Assembly (NCBI RefSeq): GCF_900142665.1 | Contig: NZ_FRBR01000001.1 | Location: forward strand, 868,001-932,000 | DNA: 64,000 nt | Reading direction: 5' to 3' | DNA from: Roseovarius pacificus | GTDB taxonomy: Bacteria > Pseudomonadota > Alphaproteobacteria > Rhodobacterales > Rhodobacteraceae | Shown: positions 42,787 to 51,409 of the stretch, in pieces | How the letters are laid out: each line of letters starts with the position of its first letter | Numbering within the stretch: position 1 is the first letter of the stretch | Program-made: the position numbers and the translations under genes | The notes under the pieces: model-generated | The model's database searches: none | Seen by the model: only the letters and a program-made list of their open reading frames with translations | What the model was told of the DNA's origin: nothing

Positions 42787-44349
42787 TCAAAAATCGGTTG
42801 GCGCTCCCCCCTCGGCCTTGCGGCGCTCGACGAAGGATTCCAGCTCTTCCCGGATCGCCTCGTCCATTGGCGGCGCCACGAATTCGGCGATGATCTCCTG
42901 ATAGATCTGATGGGCCCGTTGCGCCGTCCAGACGCCGCCCGCCGCCTCCCATGCCTCGTAATTGCGCCAGTCGCTCAGGAAGGGTTGATAGAACGCGGTG
43001 GTATAACGATCCTGGGTATGCTGGATGCCGAAGAAATGCCCCTGATCCCCCACCTCGCGCACCGCCTCGACCGCGATGTCGTCCGGGCCCGTCGCCATGA
43101 TCGCAGAGTCCATATACCTCTGAATATGCTGTATTATTTCACAATCCATCACGAATTTCTCCGGGCTGGCGATCAGCCCGCCCTCCAGCCATCCGGCCGA
43201 ATGATAGACCATATTGGCGCCCGCCTGCACCGCCGACCACAGGCTGTTCGAGGTTTCCCACATCGCCTGCCCATCCGGCACATTGGCCGCACAGACCCCG
43301 CTGGCACGCATCGGCAGCCCGTAAAACCGCGCCAGTTGCCCGGTCATTTGCGTGGCTCGCATATATTCCGGCGTCCCGAACGCCGGCGCACCCGATTTCA
43401 TGTCCACATTGCTGGTGAACGTTCCGATCGCACAGCACGCACCGGGCCGGATCACCTGCGCCAGCACCACGGCACACAGGCTTTCGGCGAGGGATTGCGC
43501 CACCGCCCCGGCCATGGTCACCGGCGCCATCGCCCCGGCCAGTGTGAAGGGCGTCACGACCAATCCCTGATTGCGCCGCGCGATCCGCATCCAGCCATCC
43601 AGCATCGGGTAATCGTGCTTGAGCGGCGAGGTCGAGTTGATGTTGGTGTACATGTGAGGGCGGGCCTCGAACTCTTCCTCGTTCAAACCGCCCGCGATGC
43701 GCACCATCTCCATCACGTCCTCGACCCGCTCCTTGCCCAGACAATAGGCATGGGCGACCTTGTCGGTCAGTGTCAGCTTGTCATACAGAACGTCCAGATG
43801 CCGCACGCTGGCGTGAATATCCTGCGGCTCGACCGGATAACCGCCGACGAAGTGGATACAATTGAAAAACTGGCTGAGCTTGAGCAGGTCACGGCACATT
43901 TCCCGCGTACCCGTCACCTTGCGGCCTAATTTCATGTCCCAATAACTGGGGGGCGAGGACACGTTGCCGAAATTGATATGCCGCGCGCCCATCGTCAGTG
44001 TGTGGTCAGGGTTGCGCGGTGTGATCGTCCATTCGGACGGGGCCTTGCCGATCATCTCCATCACGAAATCGCGGCCCATACACACGTTTTCGCCATTGAT
44101 CGTGCATCCGCCCGAACCGCGCAGGATCTCGACAGCCTCTTCATGAAGGAACTGGATGCCGATTTCTTCAAGGATTTGCATCGCGCCGTTATGAATGGCC
44201 TCCACGCCCTCATGGCTCAGAGGTTCGATCGGCCGGTCGATATTGATCGGCGGGTTCCACGGCATCTGTTCGATCACCGCTCCACCGCGCCGTTGTGCAT
44301 TTCCTGCCCGTCCGCCGCTGCGCTTCCTGCGTTTTGGTGCTTCTGCCAT
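42787..44349 (-). CDS. Trimethylamine methyltransferase (MttB) family protein, non-pyrrolysine
   Basis: A 520-residue TIM-barrel methyltransferase of the MttB superfamily. Typical segments are EPLSHEGVEAIHNGAMQILEE, FGNVSSPPSYWDMK and LAGAMAPVTMAGAVAQSLAE. The frame has no internal amber codon, so it is the pyrrolysine-free class, which includes glycine-betaine and other quaternary-amine demethylases. The N-terminus is basic (PKRRKRSGGRAG). ATG at 44349 has GGAGAG 6 nt upstream. Substrate unknown; sarcosine oxidase genes 40 kb away fit a general methylated-amine lifestyle. Confidence 0.88.
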   Translation of the reverse strand: MAEAPKRRKRSGGRAGNAQRRGGAVIEQMPWNPPINIDRPIEPLSHEGVEAIHNGAMQILEEIGIQFLHEEAVEILRGSGGCTINGENVCMGRDFVMEMIGKAPSEWTITPRNPDHTLTMGARHINFGNVSSPPSYWDMKLGRKVTGTREMCRDLLKLSQFFNCIHFVGGYPVEPQDIHASVRHLDVLYDKLTLTDKVAHAYCLGKERVEDVMEMVRIAGGLNEEEFEARPHMYTNINSTSPLKHDYPMLDGWMRIARRNQGLVVTPFTLAGAMAPVTMAGAVAQSLAESLCAVVLAQVIRPGACCAIGTFTSNVDMKSGAPAFGTPEYMRATQMTGQLARFYGLPMRASGVCAANVPDGQAMWETSNSLWSAVQAGANMVYHSAGWLEGGLIASPEKFVMDCEIIQHIQRYMDSAIMATGPDDIAVEAVREVGDQGHFFGIQHTQDRYTTAFYQPFLSDWRNYEAWEAAGGVWTAQRAHQIYQEIIAEFVAPPMDEAIREELESFVERRKAEGGAPTDF

Positions 44350-44456
44350 GGGGCTCTCCGCTTGTGGTTCCACCTATGGAAACACTGAGCGCCCCTACAG
44401 GTTTGCCGCTTTGCGACCGATCCTGTCGTTTTTGTATAAGATGAAATAGCCGAGCG

Positions 44457-45344
44457 TCAGGCCAGGCACTTCCGGCGCGACCGTCCGGTCAGAAAAATGT
44501 AAAGCGCCAGACTGCTCACCACGATCACACCGCCAACCAGCATGGCCAGTGTTGGCTTTTCCCCGACACCCAACCAGACCCAAAGCGGCCCAAGAACGGT
44601 TTCCAACAGCATCAGCAAGCTGACATTGGACGCATGCGTGTAACGCGACGCCAGAGACAAAAGAAAGAACGACAAGGGCAACACCAGCATACCCGTCACG
44701 GCCATCGCCCAAACCTGCCCGTCCAACATCCGGGCAGGTCCCGTCACGATCAATCCGAACATCCCCGCCAGAAAAGCGCCGGCGCCGATCACCAGCAAGA
44801 TCGGCAATTGCGGACGCGCCCGGAGAACGACAAAATTCAGAGCAAGCACAAGCGCCACCCCAAGGCCAAGCCCTGCCCCGATCAGCGCATGCAGGTTCAG
44901 GCGCACCTCGTCTCCTTCACCACCCGTGACGGCAATCAGGATTCCCGTGATCACCGCAGCAATTGTCAGCCATGTCGCCGCGCGCGTTGGTTCACCCGAA
45001 ATCAACCACGCCAACACTGCGGCACAAACCGGCACTGTCGCCAGCCCGAACAACACCACCGCCACCGGCGCCACTGCAATAGCGAGGCAAAACAACAGCG
45101 AATTGAAAAACTGGCAGGCCACGATGATCGCGCCGGGTTTACTGAACAGGTGGCGCATATCGCCGCCCCGGTCACGCCCGAAACACGCCCAAAGCGCAAT
45201 CATCACCGCCCCCATCAGCAGACCACGCCAGGCGGTCATCTGGAAGCCGTCCATTTGCGACAAACGCATGAACAGGGAATCCGGGGTCAGAACCAGGGTT
45301 CCGACCGCTGCCAGACCCAAACCATAATACGGGTGGTGTGTCAC
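44457..45344 (-). CDS. EamA (DMT) family transporter
   Basis: A 295-residue inner-membrane protein with about ten helices in two EamA repeats (for example YYGLGLAAVGTLVLTPDSLF and FVVLRARPQLPILLVIGAGA). The GTG start overlaps the HAD stop. DMT exporters carry amino acids or metabolites; the substrate is not predictable. Last gene of a DUF3572-HAD-EamA unit. Confidence 0.88.
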   Translation of the reverse strand: MTHHPYYGLGLAAVGTLVLTPDSLFMRLSQMDGFQMTAWRGLLMGAVMIALWACFGRDRGGDMRHLFSKPGAIIVACQFFNSLLFCLAIAVAPVAVVLFGLATVPVCAAVLAWLISGEPTRAATWLTIAAVITGILIAVTGGEGDEVRLNLHALIGAGLGLGVALVLALNFVVLRARPQLPILLVIGAGAFLAGMFGLIVTGPARMLDGQVWAMAVTGMLVLPLSFFLLSLASRYTHASNVSLLMLLETVLGPLWVWLGVGEKPTLAMLVGGVIVVSSLALYIFLTGRSRRKCLA

Positions 45345-46057
45345 GCAACAATCCAGGCGGGCAGATGCCCGATATCGGGCAGAACGACATCTGCAAGCGC
45401 GGAAAGTTCATCGCGCCCGGCCATGCCGGTCAGAACGCCCACCGTCTGCATGCCCGCCGCGCGCCCCGCAACCAGATCATGAGCACTGTCGCCCACCATG
45501 ACCACCCGCGCGGGCGCAAGCTGCATCTCGCGGGCGAACGCCAGCAACGGGTCAGGATCGGGCTTGGCCCCATGCCCGGAATCGAACCCGGCAATAAAAT
45601 CGAAATGTCCCTCGATGCCTGCCGTCCGCAGGTGGCTGCGGGCGCCGAACTCGGTATCGTTCGTCATGACCCCCAGTTTGAGCCCCCGCGCCGACAAACC
45701 TTGCAGGAACGGTGTTAACGGCACCGCAGGAGCCAAGGGGGCATCGGTGGAGCTATGCATCAGAAAATGCTCGATCTCTTCCACGGATTGACCGGGCAAA
45801 ACCCGCACCAGACGTTCCGCAGCCTCGCGATTGGTTTCGGCAATAATCGGGCTCGTCGGGTGAAACCGGGTCTCAAGCAGGTCGAATTCCAGCGCTTGCG
45901 CGATACGCTCCATCAGGTCCGGCTGATCTTGCGCCAGTTCCCGGATCGCCCCCGCCGCCCAGGTATTCCATGTTGCGCCGAAATCGAACAGCGTGCCGTC
46001 CTTGTCGAACAGAACACCGTCAACCCTCATTGACGAAATCTGAGTGTTCAAAGTCAT
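45341..46057 (-). CDS. HAD family hydrolase, phosphoglycolate-phosphatase-like
   Basis: A 238-residue phosphatase. Motif I is VLFDKDGTLFDF (near residue 18), motif II LGVMTNDTE, Lys in GAKPDPDPLL and motif IV VVMVGDSAHDLVAGRAAG. The cap domain lies between I and II. ATG at 46057 overlaps the DUF3572 stop (ATGA). Probably removes phosphate from phosphoglycolate or a sugar phosphate. Confidence 0.92.
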   Translation of the reverse strand: MTLNTQISSMRVDGVLFDKDGTLFDFGATWNTWAAGAIRELAQDQPDLMERIAQALEFDLLETRFHPTSPIIAETNREAAERLVRVLPGQSVEEIEHFLMHSSTDAPLAPAVPLTPFLQGLSARGLKLGVMTNDTEFGARSHLRTAGIEGHFDFIAGFDSGHGAKPDPDPLLAFAREMQLAPARVVMVGDSAHDLVAGRAAGMQTVGVLTGMAGRDELSALADVVLPDIGHLPAWIVA

Positions 46058-46338
46058 GTCCAGTTCACCTGCTCTCCACCCGGCAATGCCATCCGGGCGC
46101 GCATCGGAATATCCGCCGCAATGCCCTGCGCCTCGCAAAAGGAGACGATCCAGGCATCGTCCATCAGGACAAAATCCAGGACCGAGCCAAGAAACTCGGG
46201 GTTCTGCGCGCCTTCGCGCATATCCGCTTCGGATACGCCGGTGGCCCCCATAAAGACGGGAAGCAATTCGTTATTTCCCGCCAGCCAGGTCAGACATTGC
46301 AATGCAACGGTTTGAGCGGTTTCCTGCGTAAGTGCCAA
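46054..46338 (-). CDS. DUF3572 family protein
   Basis: A protein of about 94 residues. The motif SVLDFVLMDDAWIVSFC and the end MRARMALPGGEQVNW are diagnostic of DUF3572, common in alphaproteobacteria. The start is uncertain: no ATG is in frame near the domain, and TTG at 46338 gives the usual length. Function unknown. First gene of a three-gene unit, divergent from the PleD-like gene with 86 bp between. Confidence 0.82.
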   Translation of the reverse strand: MALTQETAQTVALQCLTWLAGNNELLPVFMGATGVSEADMREGAQNPEFLGSVLDFVLMDDAWIVSFCEAQGIAADIPMRARMALPGGEQVNWT

Positions 46339-46424
46339 AAGCGTTAATTCCCGGAAAGGTTTTCTTAACCTCTGACAGGGATAGTCGAGCAAACAAAAAG
46401 AGCAAGTCCGAAAGGCGACATGCC

Positions 46425-47816
46425 ATGTCAGGGAAAATCCTTGTGGTGGACGGTTTGGCGACGAACAGGATCGTCCTCAAGGTCAAGCTGGCCACAGCAT
46501 ATTACGAAGTGATCCAGGCCGCCAACGGGGCCGACGCCCTGTCGCTTGCTCAACGGGAACGCCCCGACCTGATCCTGCTGTCTGCCCAACTTCCCGACCA
46601 ACGCGGATCGGATTTTCTGACGGCCCTGAAGGGGCGGCTGGGGCGGGAGACCCCTCCGGCCATCATGTTCCTGACAGAAGACAATTCACAAACACGGCTG
46701 GACGCACTCAAGGGGGGGGCGGCGGACATTCTGGTCAAACCGGTTGAAGAACAGGTCCTGCTGGCTCGCCTGCGCAGCTTGTTGCGTCAGCATCAGGCCG
46801 CACGCGACATGCGCATGCATCTGGAAGGCGCAAACGAATTCGGGTTTTCCGAAGCCTCCGGGCGCTTCAGGATACCTGGCCGGATCGGCCTGGTATCTGG
46901 CAGGAATACCGCTACCCTGCAATTTCAGAACGATTTGCGGGCAATGAGCCAACATCGGGTGATGTCTCTCGATCCCGAAGGCGCATTGTCCTCGCCCGGT
47001 CCGGGCGAGGGACCGGATGTTTATCTGCTTTGGGTCAGTGCCTCCAATGCCGATGAAATGCGCGGTCTGATCACCAAATTGCGCGCCGCGCCTCACAGCC
47101 GTCACCGCCCGGTCATGGTTGTACTTGCACCGGATGCCTCGGAGCAAATGGCCAGCGCACTGGACCTGGGAGCCGATGACGCCATGCAAGACATGCAGGA
47201 TATGCGAGAACTGGCGTTGCGGATCGACCGGCAAGTAAACGAAATGCGCTGTGCGGAATCGATGCGCAAACACCTGCGGCACAGTCTGAAGGCCGCGATG
47301 GTCGATCCTCTGACCGGCCTCTATAATCGCCGGTACGCCCTGCCTTATCTCGACAAGCTGATCGACGCGGCCCATTGCGAAAATCGCAGCTACGCCGTGA
47401 TGGTCGCCGATCTGGACTATTTCAAACTGGTCAATGATCGCTACGGGCATGCAGCAGGCGACGCAGTGCTCAATCATGTCGCGCGCATTCTGAAATCCTG
47501 CCTCCGACCAGATGACATGATCGCCCGCATCGGCGGTGAGGAATTTTTGATCGTCGTCCCAAACAGTTCCCCGGCAGCGGCGCGGGAACTGGCCAGCCAC
47601 CTGTGCGACACGGTGCGTAAATGCCCTGTCCATACCGTGGCCGGAGCGCCTCCGGTAACGGTGACCGTCAGCATTGGCGTCATGCTGGGGCATCCTTTGC
47701 CAGATGGCGCCAAACCCAATGCGCATACCCTCCTGGACGAAGCGGACCGTGCGCTCTACCGCTCGAAATCAATCGGGCGCGACACGGTGACCTTCGGGCC
47801 GCGAACCGCGGCCTGA
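46425..47816 (+). CDS. PleD-like diguanylate cyclase with degenerate receiver domains
   Basis: A 463-residue protein: two receiver domains and a GGDEF domain. In the first receiver the phospho-accepting Asp is replaced by Ser (LILLSAQLPD, Ser-53), and one acidic-pocket residue is Gly (VVDG). The second receiver is also degenerate. The cyclase has IARIGGEEFLIVVP and an intact RxxD I-site (RPDD) five residues before. It makes c-di-GMP but should not be controlled by ordinary phosphorylation at Asp-53. AAAGG precedes the ATG. Confidence 0.92.
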   Translation: MSGKILVVDGLATNRIVLKVKLATAYYEVIQAANGADALSLAQRERPDLILLSAQLPDQRGSDFLTALKGRLGRETPPAIMFLTEDNSQTRLDALKGGAADILVKPVEEQVLLARLRSLLRQHQAARDMRMHLEGANEFGFSEASGRFRIPGRIGLVSGRNTATLQFQNDLRAMSQHRVMSLDPEGALSSPGPGEGPDVYLLWVSASNADEMRGLITKLRAAPHSRHRPVMVVLAPDASEQMASALDLGADDAMQDMQDMRELALRIDRQVNEMRCAESMRKHLRHSLKAAMVDPLTGLYNRRYALPYLDKLIDAAHCENRSYAVMVADLDYFKLVNDRYGHAAGDAVLNHVARILKSCLRPDDMIARIGGEEFLIVVPNSSPAAARELASHLCDTVRKCPVHTVAGAPPVTVTVSIGVMLGHPLPDGAKPNAHTLLDEADRALYRSKSIGRDTVTFGPRTAA

Positions 47817-47844
47817 TGGCACCGGATACACCTTGAAAAGGGTG

Positions 47845-48321
47845 TCAGCGGCGGCGGTTACTCTCGGTCAGACGATCCGCATACTCTGCACGTTCCTGCG
47901 GTGACATGGCTTCCAGACGATCCAGAAGCAGGGTCTCTCCCAGTTCAAGGCGATCCCGCATCAGATTGCGCATTTCCGACATACGGGACTGAACGACCGC
48001 ACGCTCAAACGGATCGGCCCGCAGCGCCGTTATCAGCCCGTCCAACGCCTCGCGCTGTGCCGTCCGGCCCGGTCTGCCATCGCGATAGGCTGCACGCATT
48101 TGCCGGCCGATCTCACGCCGATCTTCATGGCTCAGCGCCCGTGTCATTGGCCCACCCGCCCTGTCAAAGCCCGGCACATGGTGCGGATGTTTACCTCCGC
48201 TCATGATCAAAACGCCACCGACCGCCCCGACCACAAGCAGGTTCAAGGCCAGAGATGCCACGAGAATCAAACGCATCCACCGCCCGCTGCCGACCTTGGT
48301 TTCGTTGCCGCTCACGCCCAT
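47845..48321 (-). CDS. Membrane-anchored periplasmic protein (metal-resistance/CpxP-like)
   Basis: A 158-residue protein. One membrane helix (LILVASLALNLLVVGAVGGV) near residues 18-38 is followed by a His-rich linker (GGKHPHHVPG) and a helical periplasmic domain with the pattern of periplasmic heavy-metal sensors (RREIGRQMRAAYRDGRPGR; LEAMSPQERAEYADRL). It ends the EF-hand/sigma/anti-sigma unit. AAGGAG precedes the ATG. It may sense or buffer metal at the membrane. Confidence 0.75.
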   Translation of the reverse strand: MGVSGNETKVGSGRWMRLILVASLALNLLVVGAVGGVLIMSGGKHPHHVPGFDRAGGPMTRALSHEDRREIGRQMRAAYRDGRPGRTAQREALDGLITALRADPFERAVVQSRMSEMRNLMRDRLELGETLLLDRLEAMSPQERAEYADRLTESNRRR

Positions 48322-48701
48322 CACAATGCTCCTTCATCAAGCTCGAACAGGGCGTCGGCAGATAGATCCACAAGGTACAATGCTTCGTCCGGCTCGTCAT
48401 AGGTAGTGGCATAGGCGATCAATGCCGATGACTGGCTCATTCCGATCCATAGTCCCGTGACGACCGCTGCGGCGAGACCAGCTACAGCGGGCCAGCCGCC
48501 CAATCCCTGCACCAGTTGCCGGACAAACCCGCCCACGCGCACGCCGGATGCTCGGGCCACGGGAAATCCGGCCTGCACATCGGCCGCATCCGCCAGGATC
48601 CGGGCCATCAACTCGGATGAAGGCGCACGACAGTCCTTGCGGGCAGCTTCGAAATAGGTTTCCAGCACCCGGTCAGCATTATGTTTATCCGTCTCACGCA
48701 T
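48321..48701 (-). CDS. Putative anti-sigma factor
   Basis: A 126-residue protein with a cytoplasmic N-terminal part (MRETDKHNADRVLETYFEAA), one membrane helix (WPAVAGLAAAVVTGLWIGM, about residues 70-88) and a short acidic periplasmic tail. Size, topology and position after the sigma gene (8-nt overlap) make it an anti-sigma factor. No HxxxCxxC zinc motif is seen. Confidence 0.78.
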   Translation of the reverse strand: MRETDKHNADRVLETYFEAARKDCRAPSSELMARILADAADVQAGFPVARASGVRVGGFVRQLVQGLGGWPAVAGLAAAVVTGLWIGMSQSSALIAYATTYDEPDEALYLVDLSADALFELDEGAL

Positions 48702-49272
48702 CGCCAAATCCCAGTTCTTCGCGTCGCCCGGCCAGATCCGCCACCAAACCTCTGCGGCCTCGGGCCAGCAGGCTTTCCACGGCCTCGACGCTGGTTTCCA
48801 TGATTTCCGCGACCTCGGGATTGGCCAGCCCTTCAAGGTCGCGCAGAACAATTGCCTGTCTTTGCCGCGCGGGCAAATGACCAAGCGCCACCTGCAAAGC
48901 CTGCGCGCGTTCAGCCCCCTGCAACGTTTCCGCGGGGCCCTTGCGCTCATCCTGAGGCTCGGGCACGGACTCCAGAGATTCCCCCTGTATCCGGCGCAAA
49001 CGGTCAACGCACAAATTGGCAACCACGCGGTACAGCCAGGTCGTGATACGCGCTTCGCCCCTGCGCCACTCAGGCGCGATTTTCCAAAGCCTCAACATCG
49101 CCTCCTGACTGACATCTTCGGCCTCGGCGTGATTGCCCAACAAACGATAGGCGTGGGCCATGACCTGCGGCGTCAATCGCATTGTCAGCGCGCGTGCCGC
49201 CGCCGCATCGCCACGAGCGAAACGCTCTAACAAGGCCTCATCCGGTATATCGCTCATCATGTCCAGCGGCAT
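48694..49272 (-). CDS. ECF-type RNA polymerase sigma factor
   Basis: A sigma factor of about 192 residues. Region 2 contains AYRLLGNHAEAEDVSQEAMLRL and region 4 LPARQRQAIVLRDLEGLANPEVAEIMETSVEAVESLLARGR. ATG at 49272 is chosen, but ATGs at 49260 and 49257 are also possible. It overlaps the anti-sigma gene and lies 108 nt after the EF-hand gene. It presumably turns on its own cluster in response to a periplasmic signal. Confidence 0.9.
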   Translation of the reverse strand: MPLDMMSDIPDEALLERFARGDAAAARALTMRLTPQVMAHAYRLLGNHAEAEDVSQEAMLRLWKIAPEWRRGEARITTWLYRVVANLCVDRLRRIQGESLESVPEPQDERKGPAETLQGAERAQALQVALGHLPARQRQAIVLRDLEGLANPEVAEIMETSVEAVESLLARGRRGLVADLAGRREELGFGDA

Positions 49273-49379
49273 GTCCCTTGTCCTGCACCACAGTCTGAGC
49301 CGGTCCACCGCCGCCGACAATGGGAAAAAACCGGGATGGGGCGGCAGATCATACGCCACCCCGCCCCCGGAGCAAAAGA

Positions 49380-50042
49380 TCACTGGTTACCCCGGCCCTT
49401 CTGTTGACCCTGACCGGGTTTCATTCCGTGACTATCGCCATAATAGTGATAGTGATAATGGATCTCCTGCCCATGACCATGATGCCCGCCTTTGTGCATG
49501 CCACCATGGCGACCCGCACCTTTCATGCCGCCGCACTGGCTCCGACCATGCATGCGGCCCTGCCTCCCTTCGCCGCTGCGTGCTTTGCGATACGCCTTGC
49601 GCTTGTCGCCCATGGCTTCGAACTCTTCTTTCGAAATCGCACCATCGCCATCCGTGTCGGCACGCTCCATCATCCGACCCATACGATCCCCGCGCATTTC
49701 ATCAAGGCTCAGCATGCCATCGCCATCGCGATCCATACGCTCGATCATCTGAGTCGCACGGCGCGCCATGCGTTCGGCCATTTGAGCACGCATGCGTTCA
49801 GCCATTTCCTCGGCTGACAGTTTGCCATCGCCATCGGTGTCCGCTTCGCCAAAACGTGTCTCCGCACGCGTTGACATCTCTTCGGCGGTGATCTTGCCAT
49901 CGCCATCCGTATCCAGTTCTTCGAAATTGAAGGCCGGGCCAGCGGGACCGTTGCCCGTGCCGTTTTGCTGGGCCATGACGAAACCCGAGGTTGCGGCCAC
50001 AAAGGCCAGGGCAGCGCCAGTCATCAGGTACGTGCGTTTCAT
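49380..50042 (-). CDS. Secreted EF-hand calcium-binding protein with His-rich tail
   Basis: A 220-residue protein. Signal peptide MKRTYLMTGAALAFVAATSG with cleavage after about VMA. Four EF-hand loops are complete: DTDGDGKITAEE, DTDGDGKLSAEE, DRDGDGMLSLDE and DTDGDGAISKEE. The C-terminal 50 residues are Gly/His-rich (GHHGHGQEIHYHYHYYG), a likely transition-metal binder. It is upstream of the sigma, anti-sigma and periplasmic genes, so it may be the sensor or target of that system. Confidence 0.9.
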   Translation of the reverse strand: MKRTYLMTGAALAFVAATSGFVMAQQNGTGNGPAGPAFNFEELDTDGDGKITAEEMSTRAETRFGEADTDGDGKLSAEEMAERMRAQMAERMARRATQMIERMDRDGDGMLSLDEMRGDRMGRMMERADTDGDGAISKEEFEAMGDKRKAYRKARSGEGRQGRMHGRSQCGGMKGAGRHGGMHKGGHHGHGQEIHYHYHYYGDSHGMKPGQGQQKGRGNQ

Positions 50043-50267
50043 GAAAAATCTCCTTCACGTTTGTCTCGTTTCGAAACGTGCCCGCAGGCCATTTCACCCT
50101 GTCAAACGCGGGCCATGCTCAATTCCGTCGAAAAAAGTTGCGCATTGACTTCACGGATGCGTGAATGCCAGGGAAATTTGCGACATCGGGACGCAAGGAC
50201 AACCTCCCGTCTTCATATCTTCGGGTAAATACCCCATCTTCTCAGGATTCGTTACCCGAGGGACGTT

Positions 50268-50657
50268 ATGACTGATCAGACTATTAATCGAACCGAACGT
50301 GATTTGTGGCCCGCATTGCGCAAGGGTTTTCGCCGTAAATGCCCCAATTGCGGCAGCGGCCCGCTGCTGCAAAGTTATCTTAAAGTAAGAGAGACCTGTG
50401 CAGTCTGCCGCGAAGATCTGAGCCACCATCGTGCCGATGACGGCCCCGCCTATCTGACAATCCTCTTGGTCGGTCACCTGATGGCGCCGCTGCTCCATGT
50501 GTCCTTCGTGATGTGGCGCCCCGAGCCCCTGGTGCTGTTCACCATTTTCGCGGTTGGATGTGTCACACTCTCGCTATACCTTCTGCCACGATTGAAAGGG
50601 ATGATCGTGGCGTTCCAGTGGGCCCGGCAGATGCACGGGTTCGGAAACACCGCTTGA
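50268..50657 (+). CDS. DUF983 membrane protein
   Basis: A 129-residue protein. The CPNCGSGPLLQSYLKVRETCAVCREDL segment is a zinc-ribbon-like pair of CxxC motifs (about residues 25-50), then two membrane helices (YLTILLVGHLMAPLLHVSF and LFTIFAVGCVTLSLYLL). This layout is characteristic of DUF983, often near cytochrome oxidase genes. Function unknown. Confidence 0.9.
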   Translation: MTDQTINRTERDLWPALRKGFRRKCPNCGSGPLLQSYLKVRETCAVCREDLSHHRADDGPAYLTILLVGHLMAPLLHVSFVMWRPEPLVLFTIFAVGCVTLSLYLLPRLKGMIVAFQWARQMHGFGNTA

Positions 50658-50685
50658 CCCTTTTCGCAATCTGAAATGGGTTATC

Positions 50686-51384
50686 ATGAACGCTGTCGAC
50701 AAATCCGCCATCCGAAATGCCTCCACGGTGATCGCTCTTCGCAACCGCATGGACGATCCCCATGTGCTTATGGGACAGCGCGGTTCCAAAGCAGCGTTCA
50801 TGCCCAACAAGTTCGTCTTTCCCGGCGGAGCGGTCGATCCCGATGATGCAACCATCCCCCTGGCGCGTGCCCTGCCCGCACTGTGCGCCAAGCGCCTGAC
50901 CGAAGACTGCAATGCGGATATCGGCCATGCCCTGGCCGCTGCCGCAATTCGCGAATTATGGGAGGAAACGGGCCTGATCCTGGGCGCTCCCGGCGAATGG
51001 CCGGCCAAAGCGCCACGGGACTGGGCCGGCTTTGCCGCGCAGGGTTTCATGCCCTCGGCCCACGCGTTGCAATTCGTGTTCCGTGCGATCACGCCGCCGG
51101 GGCGGCCCCGCCGGTTTGATGCGCGGTTTTTCCTGATCGACGCTGACGAGATCGCAAGCGACCTCGATGATTTCTCAGGCGCCTGTGACGAGCTTTCTCA
51201 CCTGCAATGGATACCGTTGGCCCGCGCGCGGGAATTCGACCTTCCGTTTATCACCGAGGTCGTTCTCGCGGAAATCTCGGCGCGGGCCCAGGATACGTCG
51301 CCCCCCGCCTCTGTGCCATTCTTCCGCAACAACGATGAAGAAAGCCTGTTCTTGCGCCTGCAAGGCAAAAGCCCGCTCGACTGA
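50686..51384 (+). CDS. NUDIX hydrolase
   Basis: A 232-residue hydrolase. The Nudix box is GGAVDPDD...AAAIRELWEETGLIL, with an insertion of about 45 residues between the Gly and the Glu-rich part. Related enzymes act on CoA or nucleoside diphosphate derivatives. It lies 28 nt after the DUF983 gene, so probably cotranscribed. Convergent with the EamA gene. Confidence 0.9.
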   Translation: MNAVDKSAIRNASTVIALRNRMDDPHVLMGQRGSKAAFMPNKFVFPGGAVDPDDATIPLARALPALCAKRLTEDCNADIGHALAAAAIRELWEETGLILGAPGEWPAKAPRDWAGFAAQGFMPSAHALQFVFRAITPPGRPRRFDARFFLIDADEIASDLDDFSGACDELSHLQWIPLARAREFDLPFITEVVLAEISARAQDTSPPASVPFFRNNDEESLFLRLQGKSPLD

Positions 51385-51409
51385 GCAAAGGGGCGCCATT
51401 CAGCGTGGC

